DNA of 64,000 nt from the NCBI GenBank assembly GCA_036267755.1, contig DATAVK010000021.1, positions 1 through 64,000 on the forward strand, written 5' to 3'. How positions within the stretch are numbered: the stretch's first letter is position 1; each line of letters begins with the position of its first letter. Positions 25,974 to 34,478 of the stretch are shown here, in pieces. The translations under genes were made by a program, and so were the position numbers. The notes beneath the pieces are model-generated. The model worked only from the letters and a program-made list of their open reading frames with translations. It made no database searches and was not told where the DNA came from. Source of the DNA: DATAVK01 sp036267755. GTDB taxonomy: Bacteria; Actinomycetota; Actinomycetes; JAFAQI01.

Positions 25974-26110
25974 GGTCACCACATGCCAGACCGTGACGAC
26001 GGTGTCGCGGACGGCGGTTCGGATCTCCCTCAAATAAGTAGTCGCACCGTCTAGTATATGCCCGGCGGCACCGCCTGGCGCTGTGATCCCGCCCACACGA
26101 GAGGCGCGCG

Positions 26111-26707
26111 ATGGAACCCGAGCTGCAGCGGCGACGCGGCCGGCCGCGCAGCGAGCAGGCGCGCGCTGCCGTCCTCGCCGCGGCCGGTGACCTGATGCTC
26201 CAGGGGGGGATGGGCGCCTGCACGATGGAGGCCATCGCGGTGCGGGCCGGGGTGAGCAAGGCCACCATCTACCGCTGGTGGCCGTCCCGCGGTGCAGTCG
26301 CGCTCGAGGGATTGCTCGAGCAGACCCGTGAGTCCATCGAGATCCCGGCTGACCTGTCGACCAGCGACGCGCTGCGGTTCCAGCTGCGCGCGTTGGTTGA
26401 GCTGCTTCAGGACTCCAGCTGCGGCCCGCTGATGCGCGGGCTGATCGGCCAGGCCCAGTCCGATCCGGAGATCGCTGCGGCGTTGCGGGAACGCTGGCTG
26501 GCACCGCGGCGCGCAGTCGCGATCGAGACGATCCGTGCCGGGATCGCGCGGGGCGAGGTCCGTCCCGACATCGACGTCGTCGTTGCCGCCGACCAGGTCT
26601 TCGCCCCGATCTATTACCGGCTGAGCTTCGGACACGATCCACTGGACGGTGACTTCGCCGACCGATTGGTGGACCAGATGATGGCCGGGCTGTCAGCCGC
26701 CGCGTGA
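26111..26707 (+). CDS. TetR/AcrR family transcriptional regulator
   Basis: This 198-residue repressor has the TetR helix-turn-helix near the N-terminus (TMEAIAVRAGVSKATIYRWW) preceded by a basic arm, RRRGRPRSEQAR. The ligand-binding C-terminal domain is of the TetR_C type often seen next to transporter genes. It is encoded divergently from the FUSC membrane protein gene, and the two share a 137-base intergenic region, so control of that exporter is the simplest hypothesis. The stop overlaps the start of an open frame leading into the following LuxR-type gene, but that gene probably starts at 26800. Confidence 0.92.
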   Translation: MEPELQRRRGRPRSEQARAAVLAAAGDLMLQGGMGACTMEAIAVRAGVSKATIYRWWPSRGAVALEGLLEQTRESIEIPADLSTSDALRFQLRALVELLQDSSCGPLMRGLIGQAQSDPEIAAALRERWLAPRRAVAIETIRAGIARGEVRPDIDVVVAADQVFAPIYYRLSFGHDPLDGDFADRLVDQMMAGLSAAA

Positions 26708-26799
26708 CAAGTTCTGACACAATAATTGACCAACACTGGTGCACAGCGTCAATGCCATGCGACAGTTCGCTTAAGCGGCGGAGGGGAGCGGCGATCCAG

Positions 26800-27828
26800 A
26801 TGTCGGCACAGGTGGTGGAAGCCGTTTCACGGGAGTCCGCGTCACGCTCCTGGGCGATCGAGGTAGCCGCTGCAAGCCCGTTGCCGGTCCTGATCCTGGA
26901 GTCGTCGGCGGAGCGAATCATCGCCGCGAGCGAGCCGGCCATCGCGTTGCTGTCCGGCAACGGCAAGCGACGGGTCATCGGCGACACTCTGGCCAGCGTC
27001 ACGTATCGAATCCCGGCCCGGGATGCCGGGTACGCGCTGATCCGCGGCTTGCCCGGCTTCCCGATCTCCCGACTCGTCCACCTCGACGGCCAGGTGGCCG
27101 CGTATCAGCTCTGGATCCGGCCGGTAGTCCCGACGCAGCAGTCCGGACCGGCGTTTGCCGTCATCGCCGAGGTTGACGACGGCCGGCGTCAGGCGACGAG
27201 CGACCTGGCAAACCAGGCGGTCCCGACGATGGCGGGATCCACCGATACCCGGTTGATGATCGACCGGATCAATAGCGACGTGGCGTCGCTGCTCGGCGTC
27301 GGTCCCGAGGAGGTGCTCGGTACGTCGATCCTCGACCTGGCGCCTGCCACCGAAGTGCGCGTTCTGCTGGACGTGCTGGCCCGGGCCACCGAGCGCGGCG
27401 TCGGCGGCAGTGCCCGGCTTGGGCTGCAGCGACCCGACGGTGATGTGGTGCGGGCCCGGCTGGCCGTTGCACCGTTGCTGCCCTCACCCTGCTTTGGGTT
27501 CGTCGCGGTTGCCGACGACGGGCTCGCCACGCCATTTGCCGGCATCGAGCTCGACGATGCGTTCCGCCGACTGAGCCGGCTTTCCGGCATGGTGTCCGCT
27601 AGCGAGGTCCTGGATCCGGCTGGCCGCCCCCGATTCGCGGGCGAAGCCGAACTGTCCGCGCGGGAACTCGAGGTGGTGCGCCTGCTGCGGGCGGGCGACC
27701 GGGTACCCGCGATCGCACGCCGGCTCTACCTGAGCCAGAGCACGGTGCGCAACTACCTGTCGTCAGTGTTCCGAAAGCTCGAGGTGCGGTCGCAGCAAGA
27801 GCTGCTCGACTTGATCCGCGAGCCCTAG
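26800..27828 (+). CDS. LuxR-type response regulator with PAS-like sensor domains
   Basis: This transcription regulator of about 342 residues has two PAS-like regions: about residues 20-120, with VAAASPLPVLILESSAERII, and about 150-240, with SDVASLLGVGPEEVLGTSIL. A LuxR helix-turn-helix follows at the C-terminus (ELSARELEVVRLLRAGDRVP, YLSQSTVRNYLSSVFRKLEV). There is no receiver domain, so it is a one-component sensor that may bind a ligand or cofactor in its PAS domain. The ATG at 26800 has GAGGGGAG twelve bases upstream; the longer frame to 26704 would overlap the TetR stop. Confidence 0.85.
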   Translation: MSAQVVEAVSRESASRSWAIEVAAASPLPVLILESSAERIIAASEPAIALLSGNGKRRVIGDTLASVTYRIPARDAGYALIRGLPGFPISRLVHLDGQVAAYQLWIRPVVPTQQSGPAFAVIAEVDDGRRQATSDLANQAVPTMAGSTDTRLMIDRINSDVASLLGVGPEEVLGTSILDLAPATEVRVLLDVLARATERGVGGSARLGLQRPDGDVVRARLAVAPLLPSPCFGFVAVADDGLATPFAGIELDDAFRRLSRLSGMVSASEVLDPAGRPRFAGEAELSARELEVVRLLRAGDRVPAIARRLYLSQSTVRNYLSSVFRKLEVRSQQELLDLIREP

Positions 27829-27831
27829 GGC

Positions 27832-28140
27832 TCAGGACGACGCGGCGTCGAACGCGGCCTTCACACTCGCTGGGAGACGGCCGCGACTGTTGACCTCGTA
27901 GCCGTGGGTCTGCGCCCAGGCGCGCACTTCTGCGGTCGAGGCGGATCCGGCGCTCGGTCGGCGACCCGAACGACGGGGCGACGAACGATGCGACGACGTG
28001 GATCTGCCGCGGCCTCGAGGCCGCGGGATGATGGCTGCTGGCTTCGCGGCCTCGACCACGCCGAGCTGCACGTTGTACAGCGCACCGACGACGCGGATGA
28101 CGTCGTCGAGGTCTTGGCTGGTGTCGATGGTGAGCTGCAC
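27832..28140 (-). CDS. Lsr2-like protein with Lsr2 DNA-binding domain and atypical N-terminus
   Basis: The C-terminal 40 residues match the DNA-binding domain of the nucleoid protein Lsr2, with EVRAWAQTHGYEVNSRGRLP and the RGR minor-groove hook, preceded by a basic RRSGRRPS linker. The N-terminal part, VQLTIDTSQDLDDVIRVV to about residue 45, is not the usual Lsr2 oligomerisation barrel and looks like a different small domain. The start at GTG 28140 has AGGAG five bases upstream; GTG 28146 is also possible, and the open frame to 28257 would run through a hairpin. It may be a DNA-binding partner or modulator of the host's normal Lsr2. Confidence 0.7.
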   Translation of the reverse strand: MQLTIDTSQDLDDVIRVVGALYNVQLGVVEAAKPAAIIPRPRGRGRSTSSHRSSPRRSGRRPSAGSASTAEVRAWAQTHGYEVNSRGRLPASVKAAFDAASS

Positions 28141-28212
28141 GGTCACTCCTGCACAAGTCGAAGAACCTGCAGGGTACCCGTCAATGATTCCTTGTGCTGT
28201 CGCGAAATCCGC

Positions 28213-28251
28213 ATCCTTCCCGGCCCGCACCATGACTGGGCCGGGAAGGAT
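28213..28251. terminator. Strong hairpin, likely terminator after the catalase gene
   Basis: A perfect 14-base inverted repeat, ATCCTTCCCGGCCC (28213-28226) and GGGCCGGGAAGGAT (28238-28251), surrounds an 11-base loop. It lies 16 bases past the catalase stop on the minus strand and upstream of the Lsr2-like gene. There is no U-run, so it may be a hairpin terminator of the actinobacterial kind or an mRNA 3'-end stabiliser. Confidence 0.8.
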
Positions 28252-28266
28252 GTTCACCGATTTCGG

Positions 28267-29892
28267 TCAGGCTGACTGCCGACCGTTGGTCACGCAGTGC
28301 GTCATGGTCCGTCCGGCCACGTCGCGAGGCGCGTTCTTTCCGAGGTTCGCGGCGCGTTCCAACTCGGCCTCGGTCAAAGTCTGCTTGGCCAATGGTCCGA
28401 GGTGCCGGACGTCGTCGGCCGTGATTCCAATGCCTTCACCGACTCGTTGCCCTAGCTCGTCCTCGCACATCAAAAGGTGCCAGACCATGCGTTCCTGGAT
28501 CGGCCGATCACACTGCGCAAGTGCCCCGACCAGGTTGGCGACCAGGTCGTCGCGTTCCCACTGTTCGCTGAGCAGATAGCGCTCGCCGGCCTGCGCATAG
28601 TCATTGGTGCGCGCGATCCGCTTGCGAGTGAGCCGACCAGTGATCTCGGGACCCTGCTCGTCGTGACCTGGGTAGTCCGCCTCCTGCAAGCCGGCGACGA
28701 TCGACGGCTCGTAGTTGACGTGCGGGTTCGTGCCACTGTTGTCGACCGTGTACGCCATCTGCCCGTCGCGCTGGTTGGTGTGGACCGTCGCGTTCTTCGG
28801 CTGGTTCACCGGGAGCTGAAGGTAGTTCGGGCCGACGCGGTAACGCTGCGTGTCGCTGTAGCTGAAGGTCCGACCGACCAGCATCTTGTCGTCGCTGAAG
28901 TCGAGGCCGTCGACCAGTACGCCGGTCCCGAAAGCAATCTGCTCGTTCTCGGCGAAGAAGTTCTCGGGTGCTCGGTCGAGGACCATCCGCCCCACCGGCT
29001 TCGGCGGGAACAGCTCCTCGGGCCAGACCTTCGTGTCGTCGAGCGGGTCGAAGTCCAACTCGGGATGGTCGTGGTCGTCCATCAGCTGGACGCGCAACTC
29101 CCATTCCGGATAGTCACCGGTCTCGATGGCGCGGTAGAGGTCTGCGGTGTGTGAACCGAGGTCTGTCGCCTGCACCGACGCCGCCTCATCGGCGGTCAGC
29201 GACACCACGTCCTGCTTGGGAATCCAGTGGTATTTCACGAGTTTCGTTTCACCCGCAGCGTTGACCCACTTGTAGGTGTTGACGCCGAAACCCTGCATGT
29301 TCCGGTAGGACGCAGGAATCCCGCGCGGGCTGAATACCAACGTGATCATGTGCATCGACTCGGGGGTCTGGCTCAGGAAGTCAAAGACGCGGTTCGCCGG
29401 CTGCCGTTCGAAGTTCACGGGGTCGGGCTTCTGCGAGTGGATCAGGTCAGGGAACTTGATGGCGTCCCTGATGAAGAACACGCCAAGGTTGTTGCCGACC
29501 AGATCCCAGTTGCCATCCTCGGTGTAGAACTTCACCGCGAAGCCACGAGGGTCGCGAGCGACCTCCGAGGAGTCACGGCCACCTGCAACGGTCGAGAACC
29601 GAATGGCGAGATCGGTGCGCTTTCCCTTGTCGGAGAACAACTTCGCGCGCGTGTACGTCGCGATCGGCTCGTCGCCCCAGGTGCCGTAAGCCTCGAAGTA
29701 GCCGAACGCCGTCGTCCCTCTGGCGTGGACCACTCGCTCGGGAATCCGCTCGCGGTCGAAGTGGGAGATCTTCTCGAGGAACTGGTAGTTCTCCATCGTC
29801 GCTGGGCCGCGGTCGCCCACCGTCCGCTGATTCTGGTTGTCGTAGACGGCGTGACCCTGGCGATTGGTGAGGGTCGGGCGACTATCACTCAT
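28267..29892 (-). CDS. Monofunctional haem catalase (Fur-linked)
   Basis: A second catalase, of 541 residues, distinct from the one at 11.3 kb. The distal histidine region is RERIPERVVHARGTTAF, the asparagine is in DLVGNNLGVFFIRDA, and the proximal tyrosine is in RTFSYSDTQRYRVG. It follows a Fur-family regulator gene with a four-base overlap (ATGA), an arrangement like the Streptomyces catR-catA pair in which a peroxide-sensing Fur homologue represses the catalase. It should therefore be the peroxide-inducible catalase. A 14-base-arm hairpin follows the stop. Confidence 0.95.
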   Translation of the reverse strand: MSDSRPTLTNRQGHAVYDNQNQRTVGDRGPATMENYQFLEKISHFDRERIPERVVHARGTTAFGYFEAYGTWGDEPIATYTRAKLFSDKGKRTDLAIRFSTVAGGRDSSEVARDPRGFAVKFYTEDGNWDLVGNNLGVFFIRDAIKFPDLIHSQKPDPVNFERQPANRVFDFLSQTPESMHMITLVFSPRGIPASYRNMQGFGVNTYKWVNAAGETKLVKYHWIPKQDVVSLTADEAASVQATDLGSHTADLYRAIETGDYPEWELRVQLMDDHDHPELDFDPLDDTKVWPEELFPPKPVGRMVLDRAPENFFAENEQIAFGTGVLVDGLDFSDDKMLVGRTFSYSDTQRYRVGPNYLQLPVNQPKNATVHTNQRDGQMAYTVDNSGTNPHVNYEPSIVAGLQEADYPGHDEQGPEITGRLTRKRIARTNDYAQAGERYLLSEQWERDDLVANLVGALAQCDRPIQERMVWHLLMCEDELGQRVGEGIGITADDVRHLGPLAKQTLTEAELERAANLGKNAPRDVAGRTMTHCVTNGRQSA

Positions 29893-30374
29893 TGCGGTTC
29901 TCCTTTGCTGGACAGCGTTGTCGTGATCACGTCATGAACTCCGGCGGGGAGTGCATCGCTACGCGCGCATTCACTGCAGGTTCCCCACCAGACCACCTCG
30001 GCCTCGTCGACGACGAAGCCCGGCTCGAGCTGGCTGGGGTCGAGACAGGGCGCGGCGCCGGTCGCGCAGTCGACGTCCGCGACTGCGCCACACTCGCGGC
30101 ACACCATGTGGTGGTGGTTGTCCCCGACACGCAGCTCGTAGCGGGCCGCGGAGCCCGCCGGCTCGATGCGCCGGAGCACGCCGGCGCGAGTCAGGTCGTC
30201 GAGCACGTTGTACAGACCTTGCTTCGAGAGCCGACCCGTACGCCGACTGCCGCCCAGCCGGTCGGTGATCTCGGCCGCCGTCCCGTGTGGGTGGTCAGCG
30301 AGGGCATCGAGGACCGCACGTCGATGAGCGGTCGCGCGCAGCCCGCGCTCGCGCAGCAGCTGGTTCGAGGTCAT
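29889..30374 (-). CDS. Fur family peroxide-responsive regulator (CatR/FurA-like)
   Basis: This 161-residue Fur-family repressor is probably of the peroxide-sensing CatR/PerR/FurA type, given its overlap with a catalase gene. It has the winged helix (GTAAEITDRLGGSRRTGRLSK, GLYNVLDDLTRAGVL), the metal region DNHHHMVCRECG and a second CxxC in GTCSECAR. The two CxxC pairs should bind structural zinc. An operator-like palindrome overlaps its promoter at 30399-30411, suggesting autoregulation with co-regulation of the catalase. The ATG sits a few bases from the presumed transcription start, so the transcript may be leaderless. Confidence 0.92.
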   Translation of the reverse strand: MTSNQLLRERGLRATAHRRAVLDALADHPHGTAAEITDRLGGSRRTGRLSKQGLYNVLDDLTRAGVLRRIEPAGSAARYELRVGDNHHHMVCRECGAVADVDCATGAAPCLDPSQLEPGFVVDEAEVVWWGTCSECARSDALPAGVHDVITTTLSSKGEPQ

Positions 30375-30387
30375 CGTGGCCCACTCT

Positions 30388-30416
30388 TGCGGACCAGGTT
30401 GACCAAGTCAACTCTA
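30388..30416 (-). promoter_or_regulatory. Candidate promoter with operator palindrome for the fur-catalase operon
   Basis: On the minus strand TTGACT serves as a plausible -35 box and AAGAGT, 17 bases later, as a -10 box; the ATG of the Fur-type gene then follows after eight bases, so transcription could start at the ATG. The -35 box is embedded in the 5-3-5 palindrome TTGACCAAGTCAA (30399-30411, plus strand), a candidate binding site for the regulator. Predicted by eye only. Confidence 0.5.
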
Positions 30417-30424
30417 GGGTCGGC

Positions 30425-31672
30425 TTAGCGCAGCCGGATTCGTACCGGGCCCGCCCCAGGATCGACGTTCGGCGCCCACGTCAGCGGCAGCCGAAGCGCC
30501 CGGTTGGGGACCAGGTGTCGGCGGTGGAACCTCGCTAGCTCGCGCGCGCCCTGCTCGACGATCACGCCGGAGCGACCGCCGAACTGAGCGGTTCGCAGCA
30601 CGAGGCCGTGCGGCAGATCAGTCACACGGGCGACAGACCCGACGTCGAGGTACGCCGGTGACGACCACAGCAGCGGCGGCTCCACGACGATCTCCACGGT
30701 TCGCCGTTCGCTCACGTCGAGCTCGCCGAAACTGCGCGCCAGGGACGCACCGAGCGACGCGCCGCGCAGCGCGGCGATGTCCGCGGCCTCGGCCGGGTGC
30801 GCCAGGTTGCCGGCGGCGTAGAGCCCACTGACGCTGCTCGCCCCGGCCTGGTCGACCAACGGAGACCGTGAGGTCGGGTCCAGCCGGGCCCCGGCGCTGC
30901 GTGCGAGCTCGTTGTCGGGGACCCAGTCACCGGTGAACACGACCGTGTCGACCGCGACGTTCCGGTTGGCGGCGGTCCCGCGGTCGGACAGTTCGACCGC
31001 CTCGAGTCGACCATGGCCGTGCAACGCGACGACGTCGGTGCCCGTCCAAAGCGGCACGTGCAGTCCCCGCTGGGTCATCGCCGCGAAGCCGGCGACGGTT
31101 TGATGCCGGGGGAGAGACGTCACCATCGCGACCGGCGTCACGCCCGCCGCCCGCAACGTCAGCACCGCCGAGTACGAGACGTGCTCGGCACCGACGACCA
31201 AGGCTCGGTGACCGACCGGCAGCCCGCGCAGGTACCACCACTGCTGCAGCTGACCGGTCGTGAAGACGCCATCGGGCCGGTCGCCGGCGACCAGCCGTGC
31301 CGACCGCGGTCGTTCGCGTGCTCCGGTCGCGAGCACGATCGCCATAGCCGTCACGGTGCGGACGCCCGCGGGTGAGGTGACGGTGACGGTCTGTGGATCC
31401 GACCATCCGGTGACCATGCTCTCGGTCTGCAGCTGGACGCCCGCGTCCAAGGCTCGGTGGACCAGGGTCTCGGCGTACCGCGGTCCCTTCATCGATCGAT
31501 GCAGATCGCGCAGACCGAACCCGCCGTGATGGCAGTGACGCGGAACCCCGCCGGGCTGGCTCTCGCGATCGAGGACCAACACGTCGCGGACGCCGCCGCG
31601 AGCCAGCGTTCGGGCTGCTGCCAGGCCGGCGGGACCGGCACCGACGACGAGGACGTCGACGTGCTCGCTCAT
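30425..31672 (-). CDS. FAD-dependent oxidoreductase, GlpB/HcnB-like subunit
   Basis: This 415-residue flavoprotein has the N-terminal FAD fold VDVLVVGAGPAGLAAARTL, the second nucleotide strand ATGARERPRSARLVAGD and GLYAAGNLAHPAEAADIAALR near the C-terminus. It resembles the A subunits of opine oxidase, HcnB and similar two-subunit dehydrogenases, and stands where glpB would be. It overlaps the glpA-like gene upstream by four bases. With that subunit it should form a membrane- or quinone-linked dehydrogenase complex for glycerol 3-phosphate or a related hydroxy acid, though glpC is missing. Confidence 0.85.
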   Translation of the reverse strand: MSEHVDVLVVGAGPAGLAAARTLARGGVRDVLVLDRESQPGGVPRHCHHGGFGLRDLHRSMKGPRYAETLVHRALDAGVQLQTESMVTGWSDPQTVTVTSPAGVRTVTAMAIVLATGARERPRSARLVAGDRPDGVFTTGQLQQWWYLRGLPVGHRALVVGAEHVSYSAVLTLRAAGVTPVAMVTSLPRHQTVAGFAAMTQRGLHVPLWTGTDVVALHGHGRLEAVELSDRGTAANRNVAVDTVVFTGDWVPDNELARSAGARLDPTSRSPLVDQAGASSVSGLYAAGNLAHPAEAADIAALRGASLGASLARSFGELDVSERRTVEIVVEPPLLWSSPAYLDVGSVARVTDLPHGLVLRTAQFGGRSGVIVEQGARELARFHRRHLVPNRALRLPLTWAPNVDPGAGPVRIRLR

Positions 31673-33054
31673 CGGGACGGACTCTCGCTGCGGAGCATCG
31701 TCGCGACCTCGGCGGCGCAGTAGAACCCCTGGCAGCGGCCGTTGGTGGCTCGGGTACGACGCGCCACGCCGGCCAGGTCGCGAGGCGGGACGGTCGAGGC
31801 GAGCGCATCGCGTACCTCGCCTCGGCTCACCCGCTCGCAGAAGCAGACGATCCGGCCGTACTCCGGGTCGGCGGCTACGGCGGCGGGGTCACCGGCCGGT
31901 CGCATGAACGCTTCGCCGAGGTTGGGTTGTCGCGCCGGTGCAGGTGCGCCGGCTCGGGTCACCACTGGATAGCCGGCGCCGGTCATCAGCTCGACGACGT
32001 GCTCGGCGAGTGCGAGCGACGCGCTCAACCCGGTGGACCGGATTCCGCCCACGCACACGTAGTGGCGTTCCGCCTCGCAGCTCACCTGGTAGTCGCGGTG
32101 TTCCGAGGCCGCCCGCAACCCGGCGTAGCTGTTGGTGACCTCCTCACCGGCGAGCTCTGGCACGATCGCGACGCCGGCAGCGACCAGGCTCTGCAGCCCA
32201 TCGGGAGTGGTGGCAGTGTCGGTGGGATCGGGCAAGTCCTCGGCCGTCGGGCCGACGAGCAGGTTGCCGTAGATCGTCGGCGCGACCAGCACGCCCTTGG
32301 TGGTGCCGGTCGGGATCGGCAGGATGATCGACGACACCAGCCGCCGGGCGAACTTGTCGAAGACCACGAGCTGGCCCCGGCGCGGCGTGATCGTGAACTC
32401 GTCGTGGCCCATCATCCGGTTGATCTCAGCGCTGGCCAGACCGGCGGCGTTCACTAGCCAGCGCGCGCGGACCGGGCCAGAGCTGGTGTCCAGCAGGTGG
32501 GTGCCGTCAGGGTCGCGCCCGATGCCCTGCACGGTGGTGTCGAGCCGCAGCGTGACGCCGGCGGCGGCGGCATCGGTGGCGTAGGCGAGCGTGGTGGTCC
32601 ACGGGCAGATGATCGACTCGTCCGGTACGGCGAGGGCGCCGCGCGCGCCCGGGGCGAGATACGGCTCCCGGCGATAGAGCGTCTCGGCGGAGATCAACTC
32701 GGCCGCGTCGTAGTGGTTGGCGAGCGCCTTGGACAGCAGCCCCGGGAGCTCCGCCTGCTGGCTCTCGGTCCAGGCGACCACCGCGGCCCCGGTGCGTTCG
32801 ATCGGGATGCCGGTCTGCTCGGCGTACTCGCGCAACAGGACATGCCCCCGTCGCACCAGCCTGGACTCGAGGCTGCCGACGGGCGCATCGAAACCGGTGT
32901 GCAGGATCGCCGTGTTGGCCTTGCTGGTGGCGTCACCGACGTCAGACCGCGCCTCGATGAGCAGGCACGACCGGTTGCTGCGGCCGATCTCGCGTGCAAT
33001 GGCGGTGCCGACCACCCCGGCACCGATGACCGCGACATCGACGGATTCGACCAT
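31669..33054 (-). CDS. FAD-dependent glycerol-3-phosphate dehydrogenase-like protein with BFD [2Fe-2S] domain
   Basis: This flavoprotein of about 461 residues begins with the DAO-type FAD fold VDVAVIGAGVVGTAIAREIG and shows ARWLVNAAGLASAEINRMMG and VCVGGIRSTGLSASLALAEH downstream. The C-terminal 90 residues form a bacterioferritin-associated-ferredoxin-like [2Fe-2S] domain with CFC near residue 385 and GRCQGFYC near the end. This fusion is typical of GlpA-like proteins from halophilic archaea and actinobacteria. Glycerol 3-phosphate is the likely substrate, given the glycerol kinase gene upstream. The ATG at 33054 overlaps the kinase stop by one base (TGATG). Confidence 0.85.
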   Translation of the reverse strand: MVESVDVAVIGAGVVGTAIAREIGRSNRSCLLIEARSDVGDATSKANTAILHTGFDAPVGSLESRLVRRGHVLLREYAEQTGIPIERTGAAVVAWTESQQAELPGLLSKALANHYDAAELISAETLYRREPYLAPGARGALAVPDESIICPWTTTLAYATDAAAAGVTLRLDTTVQGIGRDPDGTHLLDTSSGPVRARWLVNAAGLASAEINRMMGHDEFTITPRRGQLVVFDKFARRLVSSIILPIPTGTTKGVLVAPTIYGNLLVGPTAEDLPDPTDTATTPDGLQSLVAAGVAIVPELAGEEVTNSYAGLRAASEHRDYQVSCEAERHYVCVGGIRSTGLSASLALAEHVVELMTGAGYPVVTRAGAPAPARQPNLGEAFMRPAGDPAAVAADPEYGRIVCFCERVSRGEVRDALASTVPPRDLAGVARRTRATNGRCQGFYCAAEVATMLRSESPSR

Positions 33055-34478
33055 CACGTCGATCCAATGACGCGGGCGATGGCCGCCTCAGTCGCCGCGA
33101 GCCGAGCGGCTGCCTCGTCCGCGTCGATCGCCGGCTCGTACCGCTGACCCGCCAGCACCGCGGGGGTCCCGGCTGCACCGCAACCCAGCCGGGCCAGCGC
33201 CGCAACGCCGAGCGCGGTCGCGTGCGGTGAGGCGAACACCTCGACCGGAGTCTGCAGCAGGTCGGCCTGCAACTGCATCAGCAGCCGGGAGCGGGTGAGA
33301 CCGCCGTCGACTCGGAGCGTGCCGATCGGTGCGCCGAGATCCCGAGCCGTCGCCCGGACCAGCAGGGCGACCGACGCGGCGATCCCCTCCAACGCCGCGC
33401 GGACCAGGTGCGCGGATGTGGTGCCCAGGCACAGGCCCTCGATGCTGGCGCGCGTGTTCGGCTGCCAGTACGGCGCGCCGAGTCCGGCCAGTGCTGGCAC
33501 CACGATCACGCCGCCGGCGTCCGGCACGCTCGCGCCTAGCCGGTCGAGGTCGTCTGCGTCGCGGAGCAACCCGAGCCGGATCAGCCAGTCCACCATCGCC
33601 CCCACCGTGTACAGCTGGCCGTCCAAGCAGTACGCGACCTCACCGGCCGTGTCCCACGCCACCGAGGCGGACAGCCCATGTGTCGATCGAATCGGTCGGT
33701 CACCGGTGTTCGCGAGCAGGAACGCGCCCGTGCCGTAGGTGCACTTCGCGTCGCCCAGGCCCAGGCAGCCCTCGCCGAACAGCGCTGCCTGCTGGTCGAC
33801 CGCCAGGCCGGTGACCGGGAGCTGGCCCCCGAACATCTCGGTCGTGCCGACTGTCGTCGTACAGCTCACGATCTCTGGCAGCTCCTGCGTGGTCACGCCG
33901 AACAGTTCGCACGCCTCGGTCGACCACTCGCGCCGGTCGAGGTCGAGCAGTCCGGTGCGCGACGCTGTCGTTACGTCGGTGACGTAGCTCCCGGTCAGCC
34001 GATGAATCAGCCAGGTGTCGGTCGTCGTCGCCACGCCCGAGCGGGTGAGGTTCTCACGGAGCCACAACAGCTTCGGGGCCGCGAAGTACGGGTCGAGCGG
34101 CAAGCCGGTCAGCAGCCGCAGCCGCTCGGAATGCGGCGCCAATCGGTCACAGATCCCGGCTGACCGGCGGTCCTGCCAGGACAGCGCCGTGGTGAGCGGA
34201 TCTCCGCGCTGCCGGTCCCAGGCGAGGACGGTTTCGCCCTGGTTGGCGAGCCCCACCGCCATCACCTGGGTGGCCGCTTCGACGAGCGCACGCCGGCCGG
34301 CTTGGACCACCGAGTCGTAGAGCTCACCCGGATCCTGCTCGACCCCGCCGCCGGCGACCTGGCGTGGTTGCACGATCGACTCGGCGGACGACAGCACCGA
34401 GCCGTCCGGTGCCACGACGAGCGCCTTGGTCGACGAGGTCCCCTGGTCGATGGCGAGGACGCAACCGGATTCGGCTAT
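33054..34478 (-). CDS. glpK: Glycerol kinase (FGGY family), without a canonical start codon
   Basis: This kinase of about 474 residues phosphorylates glycerol. Conserved sites are AIDQGTSSTKALVV, SWQDRRSAGICD, CTYGTGAFLLANTG, VVPALAGLGAPYW and VDGGLTRSRLLMQLQADLLQ. The frame has no ATG, GTG or TTG between 34685 and the conserved AIDQGT motif. The best candidate is an ATA at 34478 (overlapping the MocA stop as ATAG, with GAGG about ten bases upstream); a start at ATG 34685 would add a 69-residue Arg-rich tail from another gene's shadow. A rare ATA start, an ATC/CTG start or a sequence error are the options. Confidence 0.88.
   Translation of the reverse strand: MAESGCVLAIDQGTSSTKALVVAPDGSVLSSAESIVQPRQVAGGGVEQDPGELYDSVVQAGRRALVEAATQVMAVGLANQGETVLAWDRQRGDPLTTALSWQDRRSAGICDRLAPHSERLRLLTGLPLDPYFAAPKLLWLRENLTRSGVATTTDTWLIHRLTGSYVTDVTTASRTGLLDLDRREWSTEACELFGVTTQELPEIVSCTTTVGTTEMFGGQLPVTGLAVDQQAALFGEGCLGLGDAKCTYGTGAFLLANTGDRPIRSTHGLSASVAWDTAGEVAYCLDGQLYTVGAMVDWLIRLGLLRDADDLDRLGASVPDAGGVIVVPALAGLGAPYWQPNTRASIEGLCLGTTSAHLVRAALEGIAASVALLVRATARDLGAPIGTLRVDGGLTRSRLLMQLQADLLQTPVEVFASPHATALGVAALARLGCGAAGTPAVLAGQRYEPAIDADEAAARLAATEAAIARVIGST

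Noticed and set aside
24672..27002. Long minus-strand frame of 776 residues covering the TetR gene
   Set aside because: Only the first 433 residues from ATG 25973 look like a real protein; the rest is the shadow of the TetR and LuxR-type genes.
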